A stretch of DNA of 46,513 nt from Chitinophagaceae bacterium. GTDB taxonomy: Bacteria; Bacteroidota; Bacteroidia; Chitinophagales; Chitinophagaceae. Positions 36,801-43,354 of this stretch are shown here, in pieces. Below the pieces are notes generated by a model that was not told where the DNA came from, made no database searches, and saw nothing but the letters and a program-made list of their open reading frames with translations. The position numbers were made by a program, and so were the translations under genes. How positions within the stretch are numbered: position 1 is the first letter of the stretch; each line of letters begins with the position of its first letter. Location: assembly GCA_947454715.1 (NCBI GenBank), contig CANGMZ010000011.1:1-46513 (forward strand), given 5' to 3'.

Positions 36801-37197
36801 TCTACGTGGTTACAATCAGGCAGCAAGAAGGGGCAATAATTTCGGTCTTTTGAATACAGAAGTGCGCGTGCCGATTGTGGCTACATTTGTGAAACGTCCG
36901 GTGCAGTCGCCATTGCTGAAAAATCTTCAGTTCGTAGCATTTGCAGATGCAGGCTCTGCATGGCAGGGTTTCTTGCCTAACGCTGAAAACACATCTACCA
37001 CGTATTCTTTCCCTCAGTATTATACCCCGGGGAGTAATGTGTTCTTACAAGTAACTGTTCCGGGATCATCTGGTTTGGCATTGGGTTACGGAGCCGGGCT
37101 GCGTACTATGCTCTTCGGTTATTTTGTGCGCATGGACGTTGCTAAAAACCTTGACGGGCAATCTAAAATATATCTTGCATTGGGTACAGATTTTTAA
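33838..37197 (+). CDS. Outer-membrane protein: degenerate peptidase-like domain, TolB-like propeller, Omp85-like barrel
   Basis: 1119 residues from the ATG at 33838. ATGs at 33841 and 33853 keep the signal peptide, which ends VSGQ. Residues about 35-280 resemble gluzincin/peptidase-MA proteins: WVTEGFIAYL at 183 matches the Glu helix, but the expected HExxH is replaced by GMAQVVM (153-159), so it is probably inactive. About 290-620 has TolB/WD40-like blades (NIMVSPRGGEIAYVSWKNGEYTIY, PNYPLMAWSAAGNKLAILYKK, GGTRKGILFLSNRP). From about 720 the sequence is strand-rich and barrel-like, with LRGY at 989 (compare the VRGY/F loop of Omp85 proteins), FADAGSAW, GYGAGLRTMLFGYFVRMDVA and a terminal Phe. 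No POTRA domain is seen. Role unknown, perhaps outer-membrane transport or assembly. Confidence 0.8.
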   Translation: MMVKKMKLTLSFITALALAGMVTPGNVSGQTYVETFGQNRIQNRKFDWKFFDTKHFRVYHYDRAGRQLGRYVAEEAENNIKVIERKMGGQFPDRFSIVLYNSYDDYRQTNIGLKDESQISQMTISGTWSFVGDKLVVYHTGKHSDLQRQIQSGMAQVVMERMIYGESFKKMARTALLMNLPPWVTEGFIAYLVDGWNPEANSEWKRLLDANPHEGFNQFSEQHPTIAGKAFWKFVADNYGNERMKSLLYAMQQKTSLNKTMKDPAHLGLKITKVYDSCIDYYKNIYHLDLFKQELPDSTSGLISLKVPKDNTIIRNIMVSPRGGEIAYVSWKNGEYTIYTQKTTFDQVQSVLLEGGQKDLTEEIDPNYPLMAWSAAGNKLAILYKKGGKTNLRIYNSIKGRIENYVIPPNRFDRVLGMSFMQDDDKLVLSAIRKSQTDLYSFTIKGSKMVNITDDAWDDIDPVYVSGGTRKGILFLSNRPKPNMVVPVGVNQLPNGPMNVYFYNTTTQRTELLQCSDITKGHISQPIQYGTSNFAYLYDGNGIQNKYVVMFGRDKNNMDSAYALPVTNYNTSIISHQYNVASGGVADVVQQKNKYMVYFHKLEMPGDSAQPKVLTQTLLSVEKPDISPSIMGSNVKYDLSRLKVNEPLAIPEVKSGNVFQSEFSDTTAGGLRRKKHRSDTKITGTDKVVGEADSSTLVVINDSAYVKMKPSPYKLNFKPDGFNLRVDNSTLFNPYQSYGNNGGQYQNPDMSLLATVNMNELMEDHKLTAGIQLPTNLSSSAYFLQYKNTRHRLDWGIMVLRTQKKETINVLYADTLGNVLQVAQLFKNITNMAQFDFSYPLDRVRSVRFHTSFREDRLVQKAQDILSLKYEIPNTDQYWSVNKLEYVFDNTLSPILNIRQGTRFKVYAEYIDQVNASNFSCYNFGLDFRTYKKLYKEVIWATRVAYAHSDGTAKVQYQVGGVDNWISPQTDNSSQTSGTYGLMALETNLRGYNQAARRGNNFGLLNTEVRVPIVATFVKRPVQSPLLKNLQFVAFADAGSAWQGFLPNAENTSTTYSFPQYYTPGSNVFLQVTVPGSSGLALGYGAGLRTMLFGYFVRMDVAKNLDGQSKIYLALGTDF

Positions 37198-37219
37198 TCA
37201 ACGAACAGCTCAAAATATT

Positions 37220-37250
37220 ACGGCGACCGCTTTTAGGGGTCGCCGTTTTT
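37220..37250 (+). terminator. Intrinsic terminator after the propeller-barrel gene
   Basis: 9-bp GC-rich stem (37220-37228 with 37238-37246), 9-nt loop, then a T run. Confidence 0.8.
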
Positions 37251-37268
37251 GTGTCAATTATCTATTTA

Positions 37269-37937
37269 TTAGAAAAGTATGAAACGTTTCTTTTTCTTCA
37301 TCATGCGCACTGTAAGCATACGGATGTCTTTATTTGGTCTGTCATGGCTATCTCGAGCTTCGTTTGCTATTTTGTCTACGATATCCATGCCCTCAATTAC
37401 CTCTCCGAATACGGTATAGTTGCCATCCAGATGAGGTGTTCCTCCGTCTTTTTTGTAAACTGCTCTCTGTGCAGGGGTGTAAACACGACCGGTACGTTGG
37501 GTTAATTTATCAAGGTCAGCATCGGTAAATGGCTTACCAACAACGATGTAAAACTGACATGCAGAGCCTGATTTGTCAGGAGTATTGTCTCTTGCTACTC
37601 CTAAAGCACCACGTTTATGGTAATTTGAATCATTTATTTCTGCCGGTACCGTATAGCCGAGGCCGCCTTCACCAAGCATCTGCCCGGGTTTAGCATGTTT
37701 TGATGTAGAGTCACCGCCCTGAATAACAAACTTAGGTATACATCTGTGGAATATTGTGCTGTCGTAATAATGTTCTTTAGCCAGCTTTACCATGTTATTG
37801 GTATTGAGCGGAGTGTTGTCATAAAGCATAACAACAATTGTTCCGTATTCAGTCTCTATTTTTAGTTTGTTCTTTTGAGCTGAGGCACTTACTGCAATGA
37901 TTATCAAAGCTAAAAGTGAAAGTATGTTTTTCTTCAT
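37269..37937 (-). CDS. Cyclophilin-type peptidyl-prolyl cis-trans isomerase, exported
   Basis: 222 residues. Signal peptide of about 20 residues (ending ASA-Q). The cyclophilin core shows the catalytic Arg in FHRCIPKFVIQGGD, GGLGYTVPAEI, and GSACQFYIVVGK in place of the usual GSQFFI. YTVFGEVIEGMDIVDKIA completes the fold. There is a lysine-rich insertion and tail. It probably assists folding of periplasmic or outer-membrane proteins. Two hairpins frame the gene. A TACATTTG element lies at 37960-37967. Confidence 0.92.
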   Translation of the reverse strand: MKKNILSLLALIIIAVSASAQKNKLKIETEYGTIVVMLYDNTPLNTNNMVKLAKEHYYDSTIFHRCIPKFVIQGGDSTSKHAKPGQMLGEGGLGYTVPAEINDSNYHKRGALGVARDNTPDKSGSACQFYIVVGKPFTDADLDKLTQRTGRVYTPAQRAVYKKDGGTPHLDGNYTVFGEVIEGMDIVDKIANEARDSHDRPNKDIRMLTVRMMKKKKRFILF

Positions 37938-37959
37938 TTCAAATCTTGTTTGTTATGGT

Positions 37960-37967
37960 CAAATGTA
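37960..37967 (-). promoter_or_regulatory. -7 promoter element TACATTTG for the cyclophilin gene
   Basis: Perfect TAnnTTTG on the minus strand, about 20 bases before the ATG at 37937. No -33 TTTG at the usual distance. Confidence 0.4.
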
Positions 37968-38031
37968 TAAAGTAAAAGACAAACGTTGTAATGGTGTGCA
38001 GGAATATTTGTATGCTGTGTTACTATAAACA

Positions 38032-38063
38032 ACAATCCCCCTATCAATAGATAAGGGGATTGT
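38032..38063 (-). terminator. Hairpin terminator after the response regulator gene
   Basis: 9-bp stem (38032-38040 with 38055-38063) extended by a 3-bp inner stem across a C-A mismatch. The T run is weak. Confidence 0.6.
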
Positions 38064-38088
38064 AATATTATTAAAGAACAATAGGCAA

Positions 38089-38493
38089 TTAATATGCGTT
38101 GGTAAGGTTCAAGATAATCTCTTTTGTGATTGGTTTTGCCAGATAACTAACAATATTGTTGTTGGCATTAGCTTTTTCTATGTCTCTGTCATCAACAGAA
38201 GAAGAAAGTATAAAGAGTTTTATTGAATTTTTGATTGAGGCATCAAGCACATCATATTGTTCCAGAAACTCCCATCCGTTCATGATAGGCATATTGATAT
38301 CCAGAAACAGGAATGTAGTCTTATTCTCCTCAATAGCAGTTGGGTATTCTTCCGATACATATTTTAGTCCTTGCAGCGGGTCGGTAAATGTTTTCACATC
38401 TACTGCTCCCAAAGCTTTCTTGATAGTCAGCCTGCAGATAGTATTATTTAGTGGATCATCGTCTACAACGATGAAATTGGGAGAATTAGTCAT
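38089..38493 (-). CDS. Single-domain response regulator (receiver)
   Basis: 134 residues from the ATG at 38493. A GTG at 38538 is the only longer start. Only a CheY-like receiver: acidic pocket DDD (11-13), phospho-acceptor Asp65 in FLFLDINMPIMNG, the Ser switch in ILSSS and Lys120 in YLAKPIT. No output domain. Its partner kinase is not adjacent. Proteins like this in Bacteroidota usually relay signals from hybrid or phytochrome-type kinases, but that is family knowledge only. A hairpin lies downstream. Confidence 0.88.
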   Translation of the reverse strand: MTNSPNFIVVDDDPLNNTICRLTIKKALGAVDVKTFTDPLQGLKYVSEEYPTAIEENKTTFLFLDINMPIMNGWEFLEQYDVLDASIKNSIKLFILSSSVDDRDIEKANANNNIVSYLAKPITKEIILNLTNAY

Positions 38494-38677
38494 GTTTATA
38501 ATACCCGATAATTTACTTTCTGTTAATACTTGCTCCACTGGTCTACTTAATGATTAATGTCTAACCTTGCGAAAATAGCAATCAATATCGGAAACCCTTG
38601 TTTTTATAAGATTATTTTTTTGCTAATGGTAGTATCACATTGCAAAAAAAATCTTAAAAAATAAAAAACCACTAAGT

Positions 38678-39667
38678 TTAGTTGTTTTTCTTTCCCATAT
38701 TAAAATAGCTCAATTCCTCGTTAAGGTTGATAAGTGGGTTTTGCTGCATTAATAATACACATTTTGTAGCAAATGTTGTAAGAAATTTTTGGTGTGCTTC
38801 CGTCTCAGGGAAGCGAGGTCGGTGTCGGTAGGCAACGGTTACTTCATGTATCTGTTGCATGAGTGGGATTGCCTCCGTTGCCATCGCTGATTTTACAAAC
38901 TCTTCCCAAACGCAGCTAGTTGCCATAAAGTTGGGATGAACAAAATCTATGTCATAATAACGGTAATCTCTGAGGATATCTATCAGCAATTCATAAGCCG
39001 GGAAATAGCAGGCGGAACTGTATTTTTCGCATAACTGGTGAACCGCTTCTATAAGCCGGGCTTTACTTCGGTTGTTTTCTACTACACCATCTCTGATATG
39101 TCTGACCGGGCTTATAGTGAAAATTACCTGCACTCCCGGGTTAATGGTTAATAGTCTGTCTAATGTCGTACTTAGTGCATCAACAATCGTCTCGATTGTC
39201 AGCAATCTTTTTTCAAACCATTGAGATGGGGCTCTGTGATTGTTTGCTACAGGTCTACTCCCATCTTTAAGATAATACTGAAACGCAGAACCTAGCGTGA
39301 TCAACAGATGGTCTGCTTTACGGATGTAGGTTGCTGCCTGATTTTGTGAGTTGTTGATATTTTGTAGTGCGGTATCTGCATCAATATCTGAAAAACGGGT
39401 GTGATGGTCCCAACTATTCCACAATTCATTGAGATAAAAAAGATTGTCGTGGGTATACTGACGGTTATCTATATAGCTGTTAAGACTATGCGCTACACTT
39501 AATGGGTTAAATAATATTCCATTGGGGTTAGACAGTACATTAAATTTATGCTGCATCAGCCTGTCCGAAATGTGTTCGGTAAAGCAAGATCCTGTAAGCA
39601 AAAGCGTATCTGCATAGGCTACAGGCCTCGGTAAGCGGGGAATGTCAATTTTGAGGGTATGCTGCAT
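38678..39667 (-). CDS. GSCFA-domain protein
   Basis: 329 residues from the ATG at 39667. The name-giving motif appears as LLLTGSCFTEHISDRL near residue 20, followed by NPNGILFNPLSVAHSL. The fold is related to SGNH/GDSL hydrolases. LLITLGSAFQYYL and VIFTISPVRHIRDG are typical later blocks, and DFVHPNFMATSCVWEEF includes the His corresponding to the SGNH catalytic His. I prefer 39667 over the ATG at 39811. The shorter start aligns with the usual family N-terminus, a perfect TACTTTTG element lies just upstream, and it leaves room before the divergent gene. Substrate unknown. Confidence 0.88.
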   Translation of the reverse strand: MQHTLKIDIPRLPRPVAYADTLLLTGSCFTEHISDRLMQHKFNVLSNPNGILFNPLSVAHSLNSYIDNRQYTHDNLFYLNELWNSWDHHTRFSDIDADTALQNINNSQNQAATYIRKADHLLITLGSAFQYYLKDGSRPVANNHRAPSQWFEKRLLTIETIVDALSTTLDRLLTINPGVQVIFTISPVRHIRDGVVENNRSKARLIEAVHQLCEKYSSACYFPAYELLIDILRDYRYYDIDFVHPNFMATSCVWEEFVKSAMATEAIPLMQQIHEVTVAYRHRPRFPETEAHQKFLTTFATKCVLLMQQNPLINLNEELSYFNMGKKNN

Positions 39668-39672
39668 ACTGG

Positions 39673-39680
39673 CAAAAGTA
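39673..39680 (-). promoter_or_regulatory. -7 promoter element TACTTTTG for the GSCFA gene
   Basis: Perfect TAnnTTTG on the minus strand, ending 5 bases before the ATG at 39667. It supports that start over 39811 and suggests a near-leaderless mRNA. Confidence 0.42.
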
Positions 39681-39818
39681 ATCTGTTTTAATTGTGTAAT
39701 GTTATCACCGATAAAATATTGGCTATAGTTGCGGGAGTTAATGAATGGGGAATATGCTGTAATTTGCCCGCTGATATGAAGATGTGGTGCAGGCACTTCG
39801 GAATGAAACATTATATCT

Positions 39819-40616
39819 ATGAATTACAAAAAGCCAGAACTCCGTACCGTGAATGTTACCCGGTATGTTACTCCGCTCAGGGAAGGTGGTTCTATGCCGG
39901 CCATTGCTGAAGCCGATGACGAGTTTATGTATGTACTCAAGTTCAGAGGAGCAGGTCAGGGGCCCAAGGCGTTGATCGCTGAGATTATAGGTGGAGAGAT
40001 CGCCAGGGCATTAGGTATAAAAATACCGGAGATTGTTTTCGCAAATCTTGATGAGGCATTTGGTCGCACAGAACCCGACGAAGAAATTCAGGATCTACTG
40101 AAGGCAAGTGTAGGTCTTAATTTGGCAATACATTATCTGTCTGGTTCTATCACTTTCGATCCGGCTGTTACTACTGTTGATTCTTTATTGGCATCGAAAA
40201 TAGTTTGGCTCGACTGCTTATTGGTTAATGTTGACCGTACCGTCCGTAATACCAATATGTTGCTATGGCACAAAGAACTTTGGTTAATAGACCATGGTGC
40301 ATCGTTATATTTTCATCATTCGTGGCAAGACTGGGAGCAGAAAGCTACATTGCCTTTCGGCTATGTTAAAGACCATGTGTTATTGCCAAGAGCAACTGAA
40401 CTGGAGGTTGTAAATAAAGAATTTACGGCTATACTTACTCCGGACTTTATACAGTCAGTTGTTGCGCTCTTGCCGGATAGTTGGCTAACTGTAGATGCCC
40501 CTTTTGAAACAGCCGAGGCGCACCGACAGGCTTATGCCGCATTTCTGAACACCCGTATTGCTCATTCCGCCACCTTTGTAAAAGCTGCTAACGATGCAAG
40601 AAAAGTACTTATATGA
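39819..40616 (+). CDS. HipA-like kinase (HipA_2 family), partner of DUF3037
   Basis: 265 residues, no signal peptide. The fold resembles the HipA/PI-kinase-like Ser/Thr kinases but in a short form without the N-terminal subdomain. The candidate ATP Lys is K41 in YVLKFRGAGQG, and the region FGRTEPDEEIQDLLKASVGLNLAIHYL matches what I know of the HipA_2 group. The catalytic loop is NVDRTVRNTNML (D139, N144, N146), and the metal-binding Asp is in LIDHG (D158). All key positions look intact. Its 3' end overlaps the next gene by 23 bases. HipA proteins are toxins that phosphorylate tRNA synthetases, but whether this short family is toxic is unknown. Confidence 0.85.
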   Translation: MNYKKPELRTVNVTRYVTPLREGGSMPAIAEADDEFMYVLKFRGAGQGPKALIAEIIGGEIARALGIKIPEIVFANLDEAFGRTEPDEEIQDLLKASVGLNLAIHYLSGSITFDPAVTTVDSLLASKIVWLDCLLVNVDRTVRNTNMLLWHKELWLIDHGASLYFHHSWQDWEQKATLPFGYVKDHVLLPRATELEVVNKEFTAILTPDFIQSVVALLPDSWLTVDAPFETAEAHRQAYAAFLNTRIAHSATFVKAANDARKVLI

Positions 40617-40977
40617 GTATGCGGTAATAAGATTGGTGCCACACGTGGAGCGCGAAGAGTTTATGAACGTAGGGGTGGTATTGTATTGTGGCAGAAAGAA
40701 ATTTCTGAAAGCTATTTGTCAGATTGATGAGGCTAGAATAAAAGCATTCTGCCCCAAGTTGGATGTTGAAGATGTTGCCCAATACTTGCGCTCATTTGAG
40801 CGGATATGTGTCGGTGGTAAATCAGCAGGTCCTATCGGGTTCTTAGGTGTGGCAGAGCGTTTTCGCTGGCTTACAGCTACTCGTAGCACGGTGGTGCAGT
40901 CTTCGAAAGTGCATCCTGGCTTTTGTGACGACCCTGATAACTCACTTCATAAATTATTTGAGCAACAGGTTTTATAA
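40594..40977 (+). CDS. DUF3037 protein, overlapping the HipA-like kinase gene
   Basis: 127 residues. The ATG lies inside the kinase gene in another frame (23-base overlap), so translation is coupled. The sequence YEYAVIRLVPHVEREEFMNVGVVLYCGRKKFL is the DUF3037 signature, with a C-terminal half that is helical (VEDVAQYLRSFERICVGG) and ends in SSKVHPGFCDDP. No signal peptide. DUF3037 genes are usually next to HipA_2 genes, so the two are probably a functional pair. A strong hairpin closes the unit. It may bind or regulate the kinase, which is inference. Confidence 0.88.
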   Translation: MQEKYLYEYAVIRLVPHVEREEFMNVGVVLYCGRKKFLKAICQIDEARIKAFCPKLDVEDVAQYLRSFERICVGGKSAGPIGFLGVAERFRWLTATRSTVVQSSKVHPGFCDDPDNSLHKLFEQQVL

Positions 40978-40979
40978 AT

Positions 40980-41017
40980 AAAACGGTTGATGTGCCTTTA
41001 TGCGCATCAACCGTTTT
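40980..41017. terminator. Intrinsic terminator after the HipA-DUF3037 pair
   Basis: 16-bp stem with one G-U wobble (40980-40995 with 41002-41017), 6-nt loop, then T run. Probably also limits read-through from the convergent membrane protein gene. Confidence 0.85.
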
Positions 41018-41099
41018 GCATTAAAGCAAAAGAGAAGCACCCTCACAGTGGTACCAACGCACTATGCTTCCCTCCTGCTAAAATAAACCACTTCAAAAA

Positions 41100-42269
41100 T
41101 TACTTTATCACCACAAGCTCCCGCTCATTTTGTAATACACACATTTGTATTTGTATGAGGCTGTTTAATGCTCCTGTTACTTTTTCTTCGCTATTATCAA
41201 GAATAGTCTGCGATACAGGTATAGCATGGAAATACGGATCTGTGGTGTTGGTATTAGCTTTGTTATATTCTTCTACCATATTTCTAAGCCAGTTGAGTTT
41301 GTTTTGTGCATCACTGCCCTCTGCAAAATAACCGGATACCCACTTGTTTCTGATGAACGTACCTGTTGACAAAAAGTCTGGTTCTATAGTTTTTTTACCG
41401 GTACTGCGCTCTATAATATATGACTTCAGCTCTTCGCAGGTAGCATCTATTTTACGGCTCATTGCTAGTGAGGTGGCACTGTTGCTATCATTGCCAATTG
41501 CTTTTATCAATTGACGCTGCTCTGTTTTGAGTATGTGCTCGTTTCTTACGTAGCTGTTGGTTTCTTTTATCATATTGATCTTATCTCCGGCAGGTGATAC
41601 TACAAGTGTGAGCCATAGACAACAAGCACCTACCAGCAAAATAGTGGTGATGATGGTGTTGATTTTTGTATCCGGTTGCCTGATGCCGCTACTGATATAA
41701 ATAGGCAAAAATAAAAGCCCCAATACACCAATAGCAGAATAACCAAGATTAAGTGAGCCGGGCCAGTGCATAACCAGAAACATAATAGACAGGCTCATTA
41801 ATATGGCACTGAGTGTGCCAAGCCCCATGAGGAACCTATCTTTATTCTTTTTTTGTTCTTTGGCCTTGAGTACAAACATGAGCGGCAAGAATAGCAAACT
41901 CATAATAGTGATACCTGACACAATGCACACCGATGCGCCCGGTGCATGTAAGAATTTTAAAATGATGCCCATTGTAAATACTGCAGCAGAGAAAAGTCCG
42001 CTAAAAATCATGATCTTTTTCATAACATAATAATTTTTGTTGGTTAAAAGGGATATTGTTTCCTCTTCTATCTCACTCAGCTCATTCTTATAAAACCGGT
42101 GAATGGCTGTGGAATAGAATTGCTCGAAGTCCCCCGTTTCTTCGAGCTCTTTTTCAATAATGCAACAGATATGATCGAGGAGATTTAGCTGCAGGCTCTC
42201 CATCTCAACGCCACGTGCACCAATGTCGTTAAGAATGTAATCAATCTGTTGTTCACTGATTTTGTACAT
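41100..42269 (-). CDS. GldL-like membrane protein with duplicated TM modules and periplasmic/soluble C-terminus
   Basis: 389 residues. About 80 N-terminal residues are soluble and helical. Five membrane helices follow (about 84-107, 112-135, 147-167, 172-194, 203-224). The first four form two similar modules: helix ending in an HxPG turn (KFLHAPG at 105-111, VMHWPGS at 166-172), then helix ending LLFLP. This HxPG pattern recalls GldL of T9SS/gliding motors. About 230-389 is a soluble, helical part with asparagine-rich stretches that vaguely recalls the GldM periplasmic domain. The gene starts in a one-base overlap with padR (TAATG). Function unknown. A motor or sensing role is speculative. 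Confidence 0.75.
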   Translation of the reverse strand: MYKISEQQIDYILNDIGARGVEMESLQLNLLDHICCIIEKELEETGDFEQFYSTAIHRFYKNELSEIEEETISLLTNKNYYVMKKIMIFSGLFSAAVFTMGIILKFLHAPGASVCIVSGITIMSLLFLPLMFVLKAKEQKKNKDRFLMGLGTLSAILMSLSIMFLVMHWPGSLNLGYSAIGVLGLLFLPIYISSGIRQPDTKINTIITTILLVGACCLWLTLVVSPAGDKINMIKETNSYVRNEHILKTEQRQLIKAIGNDSNSATSLAMSRKIDATCEELKSYIIERSTGKKTIEPDFLSTGTFIRNKWVSGYFAEGSDAQNKLNWLRNMVEEYNKANTNTTDPYFHAIPVSQTILDNSEEKVTGALNSLIQIQMCVLQNERELVVIK

Positions 42270-42610
42270 TAAGCTGTTTGTGTTTTAATGTCTAATAGGA
42301 ATTTCATTGTATTCATAAAGTCGGCTAACTCATTTACTTTTTCCTTTGTTTTACTCTTCCCTTCCGGGCTAAGGCTGTAGTACTTTCGTGCTCTCTTTCC
42401 ATTATACTCCAATTCTGTTGTTACCAGACCATCTTCCTCCAGCACATGAAGGGTAGGGTATAATGCGCCCTCTGTTATTTGTATTTTATCCATGGTCAGT
42501 TCTTTTACTCTCTGGGTAATCTCATAACCATACATGCGGTTATTGTCTTCCAGTAGTTTTAAGACGATGGTTTTTAGTGTCCCCTTTATTAATTCTGATG
42601 AGTAAATCAT
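42269..42610 (-). CDS. PadR family transcriptional regulator
   Basis: 113 residues, a winged helix. Typical PadR features are KGTLKTIVLKLLEDNNRMYGYEI, LTMDKIQITEGALYPTLHVLEEDGLV and a beta-wing with YNGKRARKYYSLSPEGKS. Members usually repress a neighbouring membrane protein or transporter gene. Here it overlaps the start of the GldL-like gene by one base, so the two are one operon. A perfect TATCTTTG promoter element and a 14-bp palindrome lie upstream. Ligand unknown. Confidence 0.93.
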   Translation of the reverse strand: MIYSSELIKGTLKTIVLKLLEDNNRMYGYEITQRVKELTMDKIQITEGALYPTLHVLEEDGLVTTELEYNGKRARKYYSLSPEGKSKTKEKVNELADFMNTMKFLLDIKTQTA

Positions 42611-42633
42611 ACTGCTTATTTAAATACCTAAGT

Positions 42634-42668
42634 CAAAGATACATAAGAATCCAATGCATTGGACTTAT
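42634..42668 (-). promoter_or_regulatory. padR promoter with palindromic candidate operator
   Basis: Minus-strand -7 element TATCTTTG (42641-42634), perfect. A 14-bp perfect palindrome TCCAATGCATTGGA (42650-42663) sits where the spacer and -33 region should be, flanked by ATAAG and CTTAT. Binding there would block the promoter, as expected for PadR self-repression. Inferred from position and symmetry only. Confidence 0.45.
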
Positions 42669-42815
42669 TAGCTTAAAATATTTTTTTATTTTATGGGTTT
42701 TATAGTAAAAGGGGGTAATTGTCAATAGTGCTATACATTAAAAGTTAGGTAGTTTAGAAGGGCAAATGAAAATGCTGAGAATAAATTGAGGAAGTTTGCA
42801 GCATCAATAATTACG

Positions 42816-43349
42816 ATGATGAACAATTGCATTACGATAATAGTAGCCTCAATAACCTTGCTTGTTTTTACAGCGGCATGTGGACAAAAAAGAACACCGC
42901 TGAAAGCGGGAGATAAAGTCCCGGCATTTGTATTGAAAGATCAGAATGGGAAAGACTTCAATATAGAGGATTATATCGGCAAGCAGAAGTTGGTCATTTA
43001 CTTCTACCCCAAAGATGAAAGTAGCGTGTGTACTAAAGAGGCTTGTGCATTTAGAGATAGCTACACCGACTACACCGCTGCAGGCGCATTAGTGATTGGT
43101 ATTAATTCAGGTACTGTAGCAAGCCATAAAGCGTTTGCGTCTAATCATCATTTGCCTTTCATAATACTCAGCGACCCGGATAACAAGGTGCTGGAACAAT
43201 TCGGGATAAAAAATGTGGCATTCATTACCGGACGTGAAACATTCATTGTTGACCTTTCAGGCACAATCGTATATCGTTACAGAGCTATGATGCAAGGTAA
43301 TGAACACGCCCAGAAGGCACTCGACTTTTTGAAAACAGGAAAAGAGTAG
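42816..43349 (+). CDS. Lipoprotein peroxiredoxin (Bcp/PrxQ type)
   Basis: 177 residues from the ATG at 42816 (a second ATG follows directly). The signal peptide ends in a lipobox-like FTAACGQ, so this one is probably anchored in a membrane facing the periplasm, unlike cytosolic Bcp. The AhpC/TSA fold starts at AGDKVPAFVLKDQNGKDF. The peroxidatic Cys is in FYPKDESSVCTKEACAFRD, and the second Cys five residues later is the Bcp/PrxQ-type resolving position. It reduces hydroperoxides using a thioredoxin-like reductant. The stop lies five bases from the convergent hemN stop. Confidence 0.9.
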   Translation: MMNNCITIIVASITLLVFTAACGQKRTPLKAGDKVPAFVLKDQNGKDFNIEDYIGKQKLVIYFYPKDESSVCTKEACAFRDSYTDYTAAGALVIGINSGTVASHKAFASNHHLPFIILSDPDNKVLEQFGIKNVAFITGRETFIVDLSGTIVYRYRAMMQGNEHAQKALDFLKTGKE

Positions 43350-43354
43350 CGGTT

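Noticed and set aside
39668-39811. 48-codon N-terminal extension of the GSCFA gene
   Set aside because: It would start 8 bases from the divergent kinase gene and would span a promoter element. The shorter start matches the family.
41034-41070. Terminator hairpin for the GldL-like gene (GAAGCA/TGCTTC arms)
   Set aside because: Arms are only six bases with a 25-base irregular interior and a poor T run, so I do not list it as a feature.
40987-41331. 114-codon plus-strand open frame after the DUF3037 gene
   Set aside because: It begins within the terminator hairpin and runs antisense to the GldL-like gene, with a low-complexity hydrophobic product.
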